NCBI GenBank assembly: GCA_937928595.1
Contig: CALGJV010000017.1
Coordinates: 128,744 to 177,027 of the forward strand
Direction: 5' to 3'
Source: an uncultured Phycisphaerae bacterium
Lineage (GTDB): Bacteria; Planctomycetota; Phycisphaerae; UBA1845; Fen-1342
DNA length: 48,284 nucleotides
The notes under the pieces are model-generated. The model saw nothing but the letters and a program-made list of their open reading frames with translations. It searched no databases and was not told where the DNA came from. Positions 8,252-17,700 of the stretch are shown one piece after another (position 1 is the stretch's first letter; each line of letters starts with the position of its first letter). Position numbers and translations under genes: made by a program.

Positions 8252-8728
8252 TTATTGCAACAACACGGGAAGTGGGATTCCGCGGCGGTCGGCGTGGGCA
8301 ACGCGGTGGCCCGCCACGGCTCTCCTGGGTGCCGTGGGAGTCGGTCGGCCGCGAGAACTCTTGCGGCGGGTGGACGCCCGCTGCTGTGGCGGGTTACGCA
8401 GAAGGTATTCATCGAGATGTTCCGGCGCGGCGAAGTGTTCCTCCCAGCCGTAATCCCCGGAGTGGTAGTCGCAATTGTCCGTGGAGTAGGCCCGGCACAC
8501 GCGGGGCCGCGCCTCATAGATCCCGCAACGGTTGTCGGGCTGGAGATGGCGGCACGGCGTGTTGAAGGCGATGTACCAGTCGCCGTCTTCGACGAAGACT
8601 GAGACGTGTTCGTGCAGCAGATACCAGCGGATGTCATCGAAGTCGGCCCGTGTCTCGGGCTTCTCAATCGGCAGCGCGATGTAGCGGCAGCATGCCGCGG
8701 TGCAGTGTTCGCACAGGGTTCCAGGCAT
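8252..8728 (-). CDS. YkgJ-family CxxCxxxCC cysteine-cluster protein
   Basis: A 158-residue member of the YkgJ family (putative zinc- or iron-binding, annotated as zinc/iron-chelating domain proteins). The N-terminus has CEHCTAACC (Cys6, Cys9, Cys13, Cys14), followed by CRHLQPDNRCGIYEARPRVC and then DNCDYH, the conserved Cys pattern of the family. The last 45 residues are Arg/Pro rich and look non-conserved. The start ATG 8728 is preceded by AGGAG at good spacing; the frame stays open further upstream without similarity. The 46-base gap to the membrane-protein gene upstream suggests a shared transcript. The biological role of the family is poorly known; some members act in protein maturation or metal handling. 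Confidence 0.8.
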   Translation of the reverse strand: MPGTLCEHCTAACCRYIALPIEKPETRADFDDIRWYLLHEHVSVFVEDGDWYIAFNTPCRHLQPDNRCGIYEARPRVCRAYSTDNCDYHSGDYGWEEHFAAPEHLDEYLLRNPPQQRASTRRKSSRGRPTPTAPRRAVAGHRVAHADRRGIPLPVLLQ

Positions 8729-8774
8729 TTCGTACTCCTGTCGCCTGCCGCCGCAGAGTCGGCGATGCTCGGCG

Positions 8775-9260
8775 TCAACCGCTCGGTTTGCCAGTCGCCG
8801 AGGCCGATGGCGGATCCGCCCGCTCGGCGGCGGCCGTGGGAGCGGTAACGGGCAGAGGGCCACGGGGACCGGGCACAACAAGGAACGCAGCCGTCAGGTA
8901 GGCCGCCGCGATGGCGACGGCATCGAGAGCGTTGCACCAGTCCGCCAATTCGGTGCGAAGCGTCGTGTCGGAGAGGGGCACGGACGGCAGCGTGTCCAGG
9001 GCGACGAAATGGCGGAGCGCGTAAACGAGCGCGCACGTCAGCCCCCCTGCCGCGACCGCCACACAACGCAACCACGTCCGGGCCGCGAAGCGCGGGGCCC
9101 CGGCGGCGGCCAGAGAGATGGCAGCGCCGACGGCCAACAGCGCGAGGACGGCGGCCGCGCGCCTGGGCTCGCCACGCAGCGGCGGAACCAGCCGAAGCGC
9201 AAGGACGATCCCGGCCGTGGCCAGGAGGAGCGCAAGAATTCGGGACAGGCTCACGGGCAA
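8775..9260 (-). CDS. Hypothetical small membrane protein
   Basis: About 160 residues with four hydrophobic segments (roughly residues 5-22, 36-54, 64-82 and 112-130) and an Ala/Pro-rich tail. No family was recognised. The start is uncertain: TTG 9260 or GTG 9254 are the only sensible choices, and neither has a clear ribosome binding site. It is placed upstream of, and in the same direction as, the YkgJ-type gene. The frame may be real because its hydrophobic segments are cleanly spaced, but in this GC-rich sequence that is weak evidence. Confidence 0.45.
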   Translation of the reverse strand: MPVSLSRILALLLATAGIVLALRLVPPLRGEPRRAAAVLALLAVGAAISLAAAGAPRFAARTWLRCVAVAAGGLTCALVYALRHFVALDTLPSVPLSDTTLRTELADWCNALDAVAIAAAYLTAAFLVVPGPRGPLPVTAPTAAAERADPPSASATGKPSG

Positions 9261-9445
9261 GGGCGATTCCGGAGAGTCCCAGGCCGATGCGCGGCGGCGA
9301 CGCCGCTGATTTCGGCCCGCCTTTCGGGATCATTGTAACGGGAACCGCGGGCGGCACGCACAGCGCGCAAGGCCGCTGAGTGCCTCGCTTTGAAGCGACC
9401 AGGACGGACAGTCTGAAGCGTCCCGAACCGAAAGGAGACCGCGGC

Positions 9446-10549
9446 TCAGTCGCCCAACGACGTGTCGACGGCACGGGCCATGGCGATCATCGGGTCGTCC
9501 GGCGCGAGGGTCCGCTGGCGGTCCGCCACCGACTCGATCGGGACGCAGTCCACGGCCCCCCGCTGCCAGACGACCAACTGGTTCCACTGGCCCTCGGCGA
9601 TGAGCTGCACCGCCTTGTGGCCGAAGCGCGTCGCCAGGACACGGTCGAACGCGACGGGCGTGCCGCCGCGCTGAACGTGGCCGAGAATAGTCGCGCGCGT
9701 CTCGAGCCCGGTCCGCTCGGAGATCTGCTCGGCGAGGACGGTGCTGACGCCGCCGAGACGCACGGGGTCCGGGCTGTCGTGCACGATCTTGTCGACGACC
9801 TGCTGGCCGCCGCGCGGGGCGGCGCCCTCGGCCACGGCGATCAGCGTGAAGCGCTTTCCGCGGCGATCGCGCTGGATGCAGGCGTCGCAGACCTTTTCAA
9901 TGTCGTAAGGGATCTCCGGGATTAGGATCACGTCGGCGCCGGCGGCCAGCCCCGCGGAGAGCGTGAGCCAGCCGGCGTTACGCCCCATCAGCTCGACCAC
10001 CATGACGCGGTGGTGGCTGGACGCTGTCGAGTGAATCTTGTCGAGGCACTCGGTGGCCGTTTGCACAGCCGTCGTGAACCCGAAGGTGAGGTCCGTGCTC
10101 ATCAGGTCGTTGTCGATCGTCTTCGGCACACCGATGCACTTCACGCCGCGCCGGATCAGGTTGGTCGCGCCGGACATCGTGCCGTCGCCCCCGATGCACA
10201 CGATCGCGTCCAGGCGCCGGTCCTGAATGTGTTCGAGCACGCGCTCGGTCACGTCCTCGAAAACCGGCTTGCCATCCGGTCCCTTGCCGGTGGCGAACTT
10301 CGCCGGGTTGGCCTTGTTGCTCGTTCCCAGGATCGTCCCGCCGGCGGTGAGGATGTTCGACACATCGTCCCGCGTCAGCGGGCGCATGCGGTTGCGGATC
10401 AAGCCGAGGAAACCGTCCTCGATGCCGTAAACTTCGAGGCCCAGCTGCCCAATCGCCGCTTTCGTGACCACCCGAATGACCGCGTTGAGCCCTGGGCAGT
10501 CGCCCCCGCCGGTGAGAACACCGATCCGACTTACTTTCTGGTTGGCCAT
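9446..10549 (-). CDS. pfkA: 6-phosphofructokinase
   Basis: Cytoplasmic glycolytic enzyme that phosphorylates fructose 6-phosphate to the 1,6-bisphosphate. The 367-residue protein shows the family's motifs: GVLTGGGDCPGLNAVIR near the N-terminus, the donor-binding CIGGDGT (residues 118-124), VPKTIDND (141-148) with the catalytic base, and later the effector/substrate segment MGRNAGWL. Gly at position 123 (E. coli Gly104) argues for ATP rather than pyrophosphate, while Lys143 in PKTIDND is typical of group III and pyrophosphate-type enzymes, so ATP use is likely but not certain. ATG 10549 follows GGAGAAGG; an upstream in-frame ATG at 10564 is less well placed. A 12-base LacI-type palindrome lies 64 bases upstream, suggesting sugar-responsive control. 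Confidence 0.95.
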   Translation of the reverse strand: MANQKVSRIGVLTGGGDCPGLNAVIRVVTKAAIGQLGLEVYGIEDGFLGLIRNRMRPLTRDDVSNILTAGGTILGTSNKANPAKFATGKGPDGKPVFEDVTERVLEHIQDRRLDAIVCIGGDGTMSGATNLIRRGVKCIGVPKTIDNDLMSTDLTFGFTTAVQTATECLDKIHSTASSHHRVMVVELMGRNAGWLTLSAGLAAGADVILIPEIPYDIEKVCDACIQRDRRGKRFTLIAVAEGAAPRGGQQVVDKIVHDSPDPVRLGGVSTVLAEQISERTGLETRATILGHVQRGGTPVAFDRVLATRFGHKAVQLIAEGQWNQLVVWQRGAVDCVPIESVADRQRTLAPDDPMIAMARAVDTSLGD

Positions 10550-10612
10550 GGCCTTCTCCGGCAACGTCAGCCCCGCGCGGCACGGCGGCCGCGCGTCTTC
10601 GCACTATCGGCA

Positions 10613-10624
10613 GAAAGCGCTTTC
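10613..10624. promoter_or_regulatory. LacI/CcpA-type operator-like palindrome upstream of pfkA
   Basis: GAAAGCGCTTTC is a perfect 12-base palindrome in the fabG-pfkA gap, 64 bases before the pfkA start. It has the central CG and flanking AA/TT typical of LacI-family operators and of the catabolite-responsive element core. No regulator gene is in the window. Its place before a glycolytic gene fits a sugar-responsive regulator; this is inference. Confidence 0.5.
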
Positions 10625-10671
10625 CGGGTGCAGTCTTGCATGGTCGCGGCCCCCTGCTCCACCCCCCGGTG

Positions 10672-11421
10672 CTACATGTGCAGACCGCCGTCCACCACGA
10701 ATACCTGGCCGGTGATGTACGCCGCCTGCGGCCCGGCGAGGAACGCGACGAGCCCGGCGACCTCCTCCGCCCGACCGAACCGCTGGAGCGGGATCACCTG
10801 CTTGACCTGCTCCTTCAACTTTTCCGGCAGATCCTGCGTCATGTCGGTCTCGATGAAGCCCGGCGCCACGACGTTGCAAGTGATACCGCGCTTGCCGAGC
10901 TCCTTCGCGACGGATTTGGTCAGGCCGACCAAACCGGCCTTCGCCGCGGAGTAATTGGCCTGCCCCGGGTTGCCCATCAACCCCGACACGCTGCCCACGT
11001 TGATGATCCGGCCGTGCCGTGCGCGGACCATATGGCGACTGACCGCGCGGATGGTCGAGAATGCGGCCCGCAGGTTGGTGTCGATCACCTGATCGAACTG
11101 ATCGTCCTCCATGCTCATGATCAGGCCGTCGCGCGTGATTCCCGCGTTGTTCACGAGAATGTCGAGCCGGCCGTGTTTCTCCAGGATCGCATCGACCGCA
11201 GCGCCCACCGCCGCGCGGTCGGTGACATCGAGCGCCAGCGGGACGACGCGCGGAGCCAGATCGCCGCCCGCCGCGCTGACCCAGGCCTGCGTCTTCTCGA
11301 CCGCACGGGCGGCCGCGAGCACGGTCGCCCCCTGCCGCGCGAGCTCGAGGCAGATGGCCTGTCCGATGCCGCGCGACCCCCCCGTCACCAGCGCCACTTG
11401 TTCGGCCAGCACCCGGCTCAT
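10672..11421 (-). CDS. fabG: 3-oxoacyl-[ACP] reductase
   Basis: NADPH-dependent reductase of the fatty acid elongation cycle that reduces 3-oxoacyl-ACP. The 249-residue protein is a classical short-chain dehydrogenase: the cofactor loop TGGSRGIG at residues 13-20, NNAG at 91-94, catalytic Ser144, Tyr157 and Lys161 (YSAAK), and the C-terminal GQVFVVDGGLHM typical of FabG. ATG 11421 is preceded by GGAGA, 17 bases after the fabD stop. It is the last gene of the rpmF-plsX-fabH-fabD-fabG run; acpP, which usually follows, is absent here, and pfkA comes next after a 122-base gap. Confidence 0.95.
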   Translation of the reverse strand: MSRVLAEQVALVTGGSRGIGQAICLELARQGATVLAAARAVEKTQAWVSAAGGDLAPRVVPLALDVTDRAAVGAAVDAILEKHGRLDILVNNAGITRDGLIMSMEDDQFDQVIDTNLRAAFSTIRAVSRHMVRARHGRIINVGSVSGLMGNPGQANYSAAKAGLVGLTKSVAKELGKRGITCNVVAPGFIETDMTQDLPEKLKEQVKQVIPLQRFGRAEEVAGLVAFLAGPQAAYITGQVFVVDGGLHM

Positions 11422-11438
11422 GGCAATCTCTCCGTCGT

Positions 11439-12368
11439 TCAGGCGGCGCGGCTCAGGTCGTCGGCGGTGCCCAGGTTCGTGACCTTCACTCGGCGATCGA
11501 TCTTGCGGAGCATCCCCGCCAGGTGGCGGTTCGGCCCGATCTCGTAGAACTCCGTCACGCCGTCGGCGATGAGGCGCTCGATGCAGGCCTGCCACCGCAC
11601 GGGGCTCGTGACCTGATGGACGAGCGACGTCCGGATCGCGTCCGCGTCGCCATGATACCGGGCATCGACGTTCGCGATCACTCGTACCGTCGGCGCTGCG
11701 ACCGGGGCCGCCGCCAGCACCGGCCGCAGGCCGTCCGCCGCCGGCTGCATGTGCGGGCTGTGGAAGGCTCCCGCCACCTTCAGCGGGACCGCCCGGCCGC
11801 CGAACTCCTCGGCCAACGCGGCCGCGGCCTCGCAGGCGGCGCGGTCGCCGGAGATGACGATCTGGCCGGGGCAGTTGTAGTTTGCGGGGCGGACCTGGCC
11901 GTGCGGTGCGACGCGTTCGCACAGCGCCAGGACCTGCGCCTCGTCCAGGCCGAGCAGGGACACCATGCCGCCCGGCGTACGGAGGGCGGCCTCCTGCATG
12001 AGCTGCCCGCGTCGCTGCACGATGCGCAAGGCGTCCTCCAGCGGCAGCGCCCCCGCCACGTGCAGCGCCGTGTACTCGCCGAGGCTCAGCCCGCCGAGCG
12101 CGACGAACTGCTCCGGTGCAATCCGACCGCACGCGACCGCCGCCCGATACAGAGCGACACTCGTGGCGAAGATCGCCGGCTGCTGGATGTCCGTGGCCTC
12201 GAGGCGCTCCGCCGGACCGTTGAAGCACAGCTCCGACAGCGGAAACCCGAGGACGCGGTCGGCAGTCTGAAAAACCTCCGCGGCCGCCGGGTGGGCCGCG
12301 GCGACGTCCTGCCCCATGCCTACGAGCTGGGCCCCCTGCCCCGGGAAGATCGCCGCGTGACTTGCCAT
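11439..12368 (-). CDS. fabD: Malonyl-CoA:ACP transacylase
   Basis: Transfers malonyl groups from CoA to acyl carrier protein for fatty acid synthesis. The 309-residue protein has the N-terminal FPGQGAQ motif, the nucleophile elbow GLSLGEYTA with Ser95, and the catalytic His203 in AGAFHSPHM. The residue before the nucleophile is Leu instead of the His of E. coli FabD (GHSLG); this variant is also known in plant enzymes, so activity is not in doubt. The gene begins one base after the fabH stop, with its AGGA ribosome binding site inside the fabH end, so translation is probably coupled. Confidence 0.95.
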   Translation of the reverse strand: MASHAAIFPGQGAQLVGMGQDVAAAHPAAAEVFQTADRVLGFPLSELCFNGPAERLEATDIQQPAIFATSVALYRAAVACGRIAPEQFVALGGLSLGEYTALHVAGALPLEDALRIVQRRGQLMQEAALRTPGGMVSLLGLDEAQVLALCERVAPHGQVRPANYNCPGQIVISGDRAACEAAAALAEEFGGRAVPLKVAGAFHSPHMQPAADGLRPVLAAAPVAAPTVRVIANVDARYHGDADAIRTSLVHQVTSPVRWQACIERLIADGVTEFYEIGPNRHLAGMLRKIDRRVKVTNLGTADDLSRAA

Positions 12369-12369
12369 T

Positions 12370-13362
12370 TCAGATCCTCAGCAGAACCGCGCCCCACGTC
12401 AGTCCCGCGCCGAACGCGACCAGCAGCACCCAGTCGCCCGCCCGCACGCGTCCGGTCGCGCGGGCCTCGTGCAAAGCGACCGCCACCGACGCTGCCGACG
12501 TGTTCCCGTAACGGTCGATGTTGATCAGCACCCGCTCAAGCGGCAGGGACAGCCGTTCGCAGGCCGACTCGATGATGCGAAGGTTCGACTGGTGCGGGAT
12601 GACGCAGGCCAAGTCGTCCAGAGCCACGCCCGCATCCGCGCACGTCTCGGCAATCACCGCCTCCATCTGGGTCACCGCGAACTTGTACACGTCGCGGCCC
12701 TGCATCCGCATGTAGTGCAGGCGCTCGTCGACGGTGCGGTGCGAAGCCGGCTCCTTGGCGCCCCCCGCGGGGATGTAGATGAGCCGCCCGCGGTCGCCAT
12801 CGGCGCCCAACCGCACGGCCACGATGCCGCGGGTCGGGTCGGGACTCCGCCGGATGATGGCCGCACCGGCGCCGTCCCCGAACAAGACGCAGGTCTGCCG
12901 ATCCTGGAGGTCGGTGATGTTCGAGAGCACCTCGGCGCCGACGACGAGCACGGTCTCGGCCAGACCGCTGACGACGTACTGGGCTCCCGCCTGAAAAGCC
13001 CACACGAACCCGCTGCAGGCCGCCGCGAGGTCGTAGGCCGGGATCCATCGGCAGCCCAGCGCGGCCTGGAGCAGGCACGCAGTTGCGGGCAACTGGTGCT
13101 CGGGCGTGATCGTGGCGACCACGATCAGGTCGAGATCCTGCGGTGTCAGGCCGGCGTCGGCCAAGGCCGCGCGACTGGCGGCCGTGGCAAGCGACAGCGT
13201 CGTCTCCCCCGGGGCGATCCAGCGCCGCTGGCGGATGCCGGTGCGCTGGGCAATCCACTCGTCGCTGGTGTCCACGTACTGCCGCAGCTCGTCGTTCGTC
13301 ACGATGCGGTCGGGCAGGTACGCGCCGGTGCCGACGATTTCGATCGGCCAGGCGACCTTCAT
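12370..13362 (-). CDS. fabH: 3-oxoacyl-[ACP] synthase III
   Basis: Initiates fatty acid synthesis by condensing acetyl-CoA with malonyl-ACP. The 330-residue protein carries the Cys-His-Asn triad: Cys116 in AAACSGF, His257 in IPHQSN and Asn287 in YGNTSA. The length is normal. The ATG at 13362 overlaps the plsX stop in an ATGA arrangement, which indicates translational coupling. The C-terminus ends GAGLTWGAVLLRI, the standard family ending. The chain-length or branched-chain preference of the primer cannot be read from the sequence. Confidence 0.96.
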   Translation of the reverse strand: MKVAWPIEIVGTGAYLPDRIVTNDELRQYVDTSDEWIAQRTGIRQRRWIAPGETTLSLATAASRAALADAGLTPQDLDLIVVATITPEHQLPATACLLQAALGCRWIPAYDLAAACSGFVWAFQAGAQYVVSGLAETVLVVGAEVLSNITDLQDRQTCVLFGDGAGAAIIRRSPDPTRGIVAVRLGADGDRGRLIYIPAGGAKEPASHRTVDERLHYMRMQGRDVYKFAVTQMEAVIAETCADAGVALDDLACVIPHQSNLRIIESACERLSLPLERVLINIDRYGNTSAASVAVALHEARATGRVRAGDWVLLVAFGAGLTWGAVLLRI

Positions 13363-14366
13363 GCGGCGTCCTCGACGCGGGTCGGCAGTTCGCGGGCGAT
13401 CGCGGGGATGAGATCGTGCCGGACCTGCTCGACGGCAACGCGGATCGCGTTGCTGATGGCGCGCCGGTCGCTGCGGCCGTGGCAGATGATGACGACGCCG
13501 TTGATCCCGAGCAGCGGGGCGCCGCCGTACTCGGCGAAGTCGTGCTTGCGCCAGATGCGGGCGACCACCGGCTCGAACTTCTGGACGAGGTCCTGTCCCT
13601 CGTCGCGGATCTCGGCGACGATCGTCTTGAAGAGGCCCTCGGCCAGGCCCTCGGTGAGCTTGAGCATGACGTTGCCGACGAAGCCGTCGCACACCGCGAT
13701 GTCGCATGCGCCCCCGAAGATGTCGCGGCCCTCGACGTTGCCGATGAACTGGAGCGCCGCGTCGTCCTTGATGAGGGCGGTGGCTTCCTTCACGAGCGGA
13801 CTGCCCTTGCCCTCCTCCTCGCCGATCGACACGAGGCCCACGCGCGGCTGCGCGATTCCGAGGATCAGCCGCGCGTAAAGGTTGCACATCCGCGCGTATT
13901 CGTGCAGGTGGTGCGGTTTGGGCGCGACGTTCGCGCCCACGTCGCAGATGACGACGGGCCCGTGAAATGTCGGCATGACCACCGCGATGCCCGGCCGCGA
14001 AACCCCGCCCACCGGCCCGATCTTCAGTTGACAGGCCGCCGCAAAAGCGCCGGTGTTCCCCGCCGAGATGACCGCGTCGAGCTCACGCTTGCCCGCGGCG
14101 ACCGCCATCCGCGCGATGCTCGCATCGCGCTTGTGCCGCAGCGCATCGACCGGGGGCTCGCCCATCCCGATCACCTGGCTACAGGCCTCGACCCGCACAC
14201 GGGGGTCGGTCAAGCCCGCGGCCCGACACTCGGCCTCCACCGCCTCGGGCAGTCCGTACAGGACGATCTCATCCTTCGGGCCCAGGTGACGCAGCCCGAG
14301 TTCCACGCCGCGCACGATCTCCGTCGGGGCGTGGTCGCCTCCCATCGCATCCATGCCGATTCGCAT
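13359..14366 (-). CDS. plsX: Phosphate acyltransferase
   Basis: Converts acyl-ACP to acyl-phosphate, the donor for PlsY in phosphatidic acid synthesis; a peripheral membrane enzyme. The 335-residue protein starts with the hallmark MRIGMDAMGGDHAP and has SAGNTGA near residue 102, DVGANV near 143 and CDGFVGNV near 228, all typical of PlsX. ATG 14366 follows a perfect AGGAGG, nine bases after the rpmF stop. The order rpmF-plsX-fabH is a widely conserved arrangement that couples ribosome and lipid synthesis. The stop overlaps the fabH start by four bases. Confidence 0.96.
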   Translation of the reverse strand: MRIGMDAMGGDHAPTEIVRGVELGLRHLGPKDEIVLYGLPEAVEAECRAAGLTDPRVRVEACSQVIGMGEPPVDALRHKRDASIARMAVAAGKRELDAVISAGNTGAFAAACQLKIGPVGGVSRPGIAVVMPTFHGPVVICDVGANVAPKPHHLHEYARMCNLYARLILGIAQPRVGLVSIGEEEGKGSPLVKEATALIKDDAALQFIGNVEGRDIFGGACDIAVCDGFVGNVMLKLTEGLAEGLFKTIVAEIRDEGQDLVQKFEPVVARIWRKHDFAEYGGAPLLGINGVVIICHGRSDRRAISNAIRVAVEQVRHDLIPAIARELPTRVEDAA

Positions 14367-14375
14367 GGAGGCCTC

Positions 14376-14561
14376 CTAGGCTTCCTCCGCACCCACCTTG
14401 ATCTTGGTGTGCGCGTTGACGTACCCGCAGTTGCGGCACGCACCGTGCGGCAGCTTCGCCTGGCCGCACTGCGGGCAGGCAATCAGGTGCACCGGACGCA
14501 GAGCGTGGTGCGCCCGCCGCGTGCGTTTCCGCATCTTGCTTTTCTTTGTGACCGGTAACAT
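14376..14561 (-). CDS. rpmF: 50S ribosomal protein L32
   Basis: A 61-residue large-subunit ribosomal protein. The N-terminus MLPVTKKSKMRKRTRRAHHA is the L32 basic segment, and two CxxC pairs (CPQCG and CRNCG) form the zinc ribbon of the four-cysteine type of L32. The tail (NAHTKIKVGAEEA) is a little longer than in E. coli. ATG 14561 is chosen because the protein family begins there; the frame is open upstream to 14648 without similarity. It heads the fatty acid operon. A TATATG-like sequence near 14645-14652 on the minus strand is a weak candidate -10 box. Confidence 0.93.
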   Translation of the reverse strand: MLPVTKKSKMRKRTRRAHHALRPVHLIACPQCGQAKLPHGACRNCGYVNAHTKIKVGAEEA

Positions 14562-14708
14562 CGCGACTCCCGTCGGTGCGGCGCCCCCGCGGGCGCAACA
14601 CGGACCGTGGCGACCGACCACCGGTCGGCCCGCCGCTTCGATCCCCATATAGAATCTCGAAGGCTACGCGGAGCGCAGCATGGTGTCAAGCCGCGTGCCT
14701 GCACGGCT

Positions 14709-17700
14709 CTACGACGGCGGTCCGCCCGGCCCCTCGTCCGGTTTCTCCAGGTCCTCGCGGGCCCGTTTCTTCGCCCGCAGCAACCGGGCGGTGTAGTCCG
14801 CTTCGGACTGCGGCGCCTTGCGGGCCGGCGGCCGGGCGACGACCGGCTGGTCCTGTGACGTCGCCCCGCCCAGGGCCCGGCTCAGGTCGTCGGCCGCCTT
14901 CGCCGCTTCGGGGGCCTCGTACCGCGTCGCGGCGGCGGGCGGCGGCTCCCCAGCTCCCCCTGCTGCCGGCCCCGGCTGGACCTGGGACTCGCGAATCCGC
15001 TCGCGGGCGCCCTTCAGTGTGGAGAGCACGGCGGCGGCTTCCTGGGGCCGGCCGCGCCCGGCCAGGTCGCGGATGAAGCCCCGCACCTTGCGGTAGACCT
15101 CGACCGGCTTCACCGCGATGCGGCGGACAGCCACATCCGCAAGGAACAGCACCAGCATCCACGAGACGAGCGTTTCCCAGACGGACCGGCGATCCTCGGC
15201 CCGCGGCAGCCCAGACCGATCGAAGACCTGCGCAGCCTGCTGCGCGTCGAGCAGCCGGCCGCCCGTCAGGCTGCGGACCTCCTCGAGCAGCGGCAGGTTG
15301 GCGGTGAGCTGGGCGTATTCGGCCGAGTAGGCCATCGACAGCCCGGTGCGGAGCGTGCCGCTGACCGCCTCCGGGCCGCGGCCCATGCGATACGCCAGGT
15401 TGACGATGTAGTTGCCGCGGTCGCGGACGTCGAACTCGCCTTCGTAGCGGCCGGGGCCGGTCTGCGTCAGACGCAGGGGCTGCGCCGCGTTGTTCGGCTG
15501 CACCAGCGTGCCGGCGAGCTCCATGAAGTTGATCGCCTCGGCGTTCTTGTCGAGCGCGTCGACGCGCAGCGTGGCCTTGCCCCCGCGCACGGACGTGCTG
15601 ACGTCGAACGCGGCCGATTCGGCCTGGCGGGAAGCCCAGCGGATCGTCTGCGCCCAGAACTTGCTGAACCGCGGCCAGGCCGTCCAGTCGGGGCCCCACT
15701 GCGGCCACAGGCCGCTGGTGAACGCGACGGTCTTGCCGAGGCCGACCTGCCAGTGCGCGAGGATGGGATCGTCGCCCTCCTCGGATTTGCGGACGATCGG
15801 CACGTCGGCCAGCTCGCGGGCGGTCGTCAGCACGAATCCGCCGAGCTCCGGCAGGCCGCCGTCGCTCAGGCCCGGCACGACCGGCGAGAGCGGGTTCACG
15901 AGGCGCGGTGTGAACAGCCCCTCCTGCACGAGCGAGCGCCGCACCTCGCGCGATTCCTTGACGAAGATCTGCGGCAGCTTGCTGAAGTCGTTCGTGCGGT
16001 AGAACCGCCCGCCGGTCGCGCCCGCGATCTCCTTGGCCAGCGTCTCGTTGATGAAGTGCGAGCCGTAGCCGATCGCAACGGTCGAGCACGTGATCCCGGC
16101 GTCCTTCATCTTCTGGATGGTGGCGTCGGACGGCGGCTGCGGGTCAAAGTCGGACACGACGATCATGTGCTTCGGGCCGTCGCGGTTCTTCGCGATCAGC
16201 GCTTCGGCCGCGGGGCGCATGACGTCCTCGAGGTGCGGCATGTCGCCCATGCTCATCTTCTTGATGGCGTTGATGATGGGCGTCTTGGTGCCGACCTCCT
16301 GCATCGGCACGACCCAGTGCCCCTGCTGGCCCCCCTGCCATGCCCAGGCCAGCACGCCGACCAGGTCGCGGCTGGACAGGGCCTGCACGGCCTCGATCGC
16401 GCAGCGCTCGCCGAGGTAGTTGCCGCGCTCGATCTCGCAGGCGTGCATCACCAGCGCCAGCGCGCCGCGGATGAACTGCTTCTTGTGCTTGACGTCGAAG
16501 CTGACCGGCATGACTTCCTCGACCGGGCTGCCCATCCAACCGCCCGCGCCGAAGGAGTTGTCCCCCCCCACCATCACGAGCCCGCCGCCCAGGTCCCGCA
16601 CGTACGTCGCCAGCGTCTGCTTCTCATCCTCGCGAAGGTCGCCGGCGGGCACGTTCGAGAGGATGACCAAGGAGTACTCGAGCAGCCGCACCTGGTCCAG
16701 CGGCTCGTCGCCGGCGACCGCCACGTCGCAAACGAGGCGCTCCGCCTCGAGCGCACGCTCCAGGATCAGGGCGGACGGCTGCGATCGGCTCAGGTCCTCG
16801 TGCGTCGTGAGAATCAGGATCTTGCCCTGCCCGGCCACGACGGTGAACGCCCGCCCCTCGTTGTTGTCGGGGAGCGTGTCCTCCGCGCTGCTGTCCGGCT
16901 CGAACCGGGCCGTGAAGCGGTGGGCCCCCGCGTAACGGAGCGGAAGCTGAATCACGCGTCGGTTGGGGCCCGCCTGGAGCTCGATGGACAGCCCGGCCCC
17001 GGGGGCCGCCCCGTTCAGGTCGACCTGCTCCTCGTTGTGCCACAGGAGCAGCCGCCCCGTCGTCGCCCGCTGCGACCGCAGCACGACGTGCAGGTTGATC
17101 GTCTCGTCGACGTTGGCCGTCGGCGGGGCCTTGAGCGACTCCAGCACGACCTCGTGCGTGTGCGTGTACTGCACCGGCAGCACGTCGATCGGCACACCCG
17201 CGGCCTTGAACTGCTGCGACTCCCGCAACACCGCGCCGGCGTTCTCGTTGCCGTCGGAGATCAGGACAACCCGGCCGATCGTGTTCGCCGGGAGCAGCGC
17301 CAGGGCCAGTCGGGCGGCCGCCGCGATGTCGGTCTGGTCGGGATTGAAGGGCTCGTGCGGACCCTCGATGATCAACTCGCGCTGGGGAAGCTGCTCGACG
17401 TCCGCGGCGCCGTCGAATCCGATAATGCCCAGCCGGTCGTCGCGGCGGCGCCCCTCGGCCGCCCGCTGCACGAACTGGAACGCCTCGCGCTGCAAGTCCC
17501 CCGGCACGCTGCGCGAGCGGTCGAGCAGGAAAATCACGGACAGGTCGTCGATCCGCAGCGTGCGTTGCGCGCCGGCCAGCGCCAGTACCGCCGCGGTGAC
17601 GACCGCACAGCGCATGACGATCGCCAGCACGCGCCGCACCCGCCCCAGCGCCGCCAGCGAGCGAAACGACAGGGCCACGAGCAGCGGCAGGACCGCCAGC

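Noticed and set aside
10672-12228. A single 518-residue protein including FabG
   Set aside because: Only the part from 11421 is FabG; the rest is a shifted-frame reading of fabD.
11439-12368. FabD GLSLG instead of GHSLG as a possible inactivation
   Set aside because: The nucleophile Ser and catalytic His are present, and GLSLG occurs in plant enzymes that are active, so this is a lineage variant.
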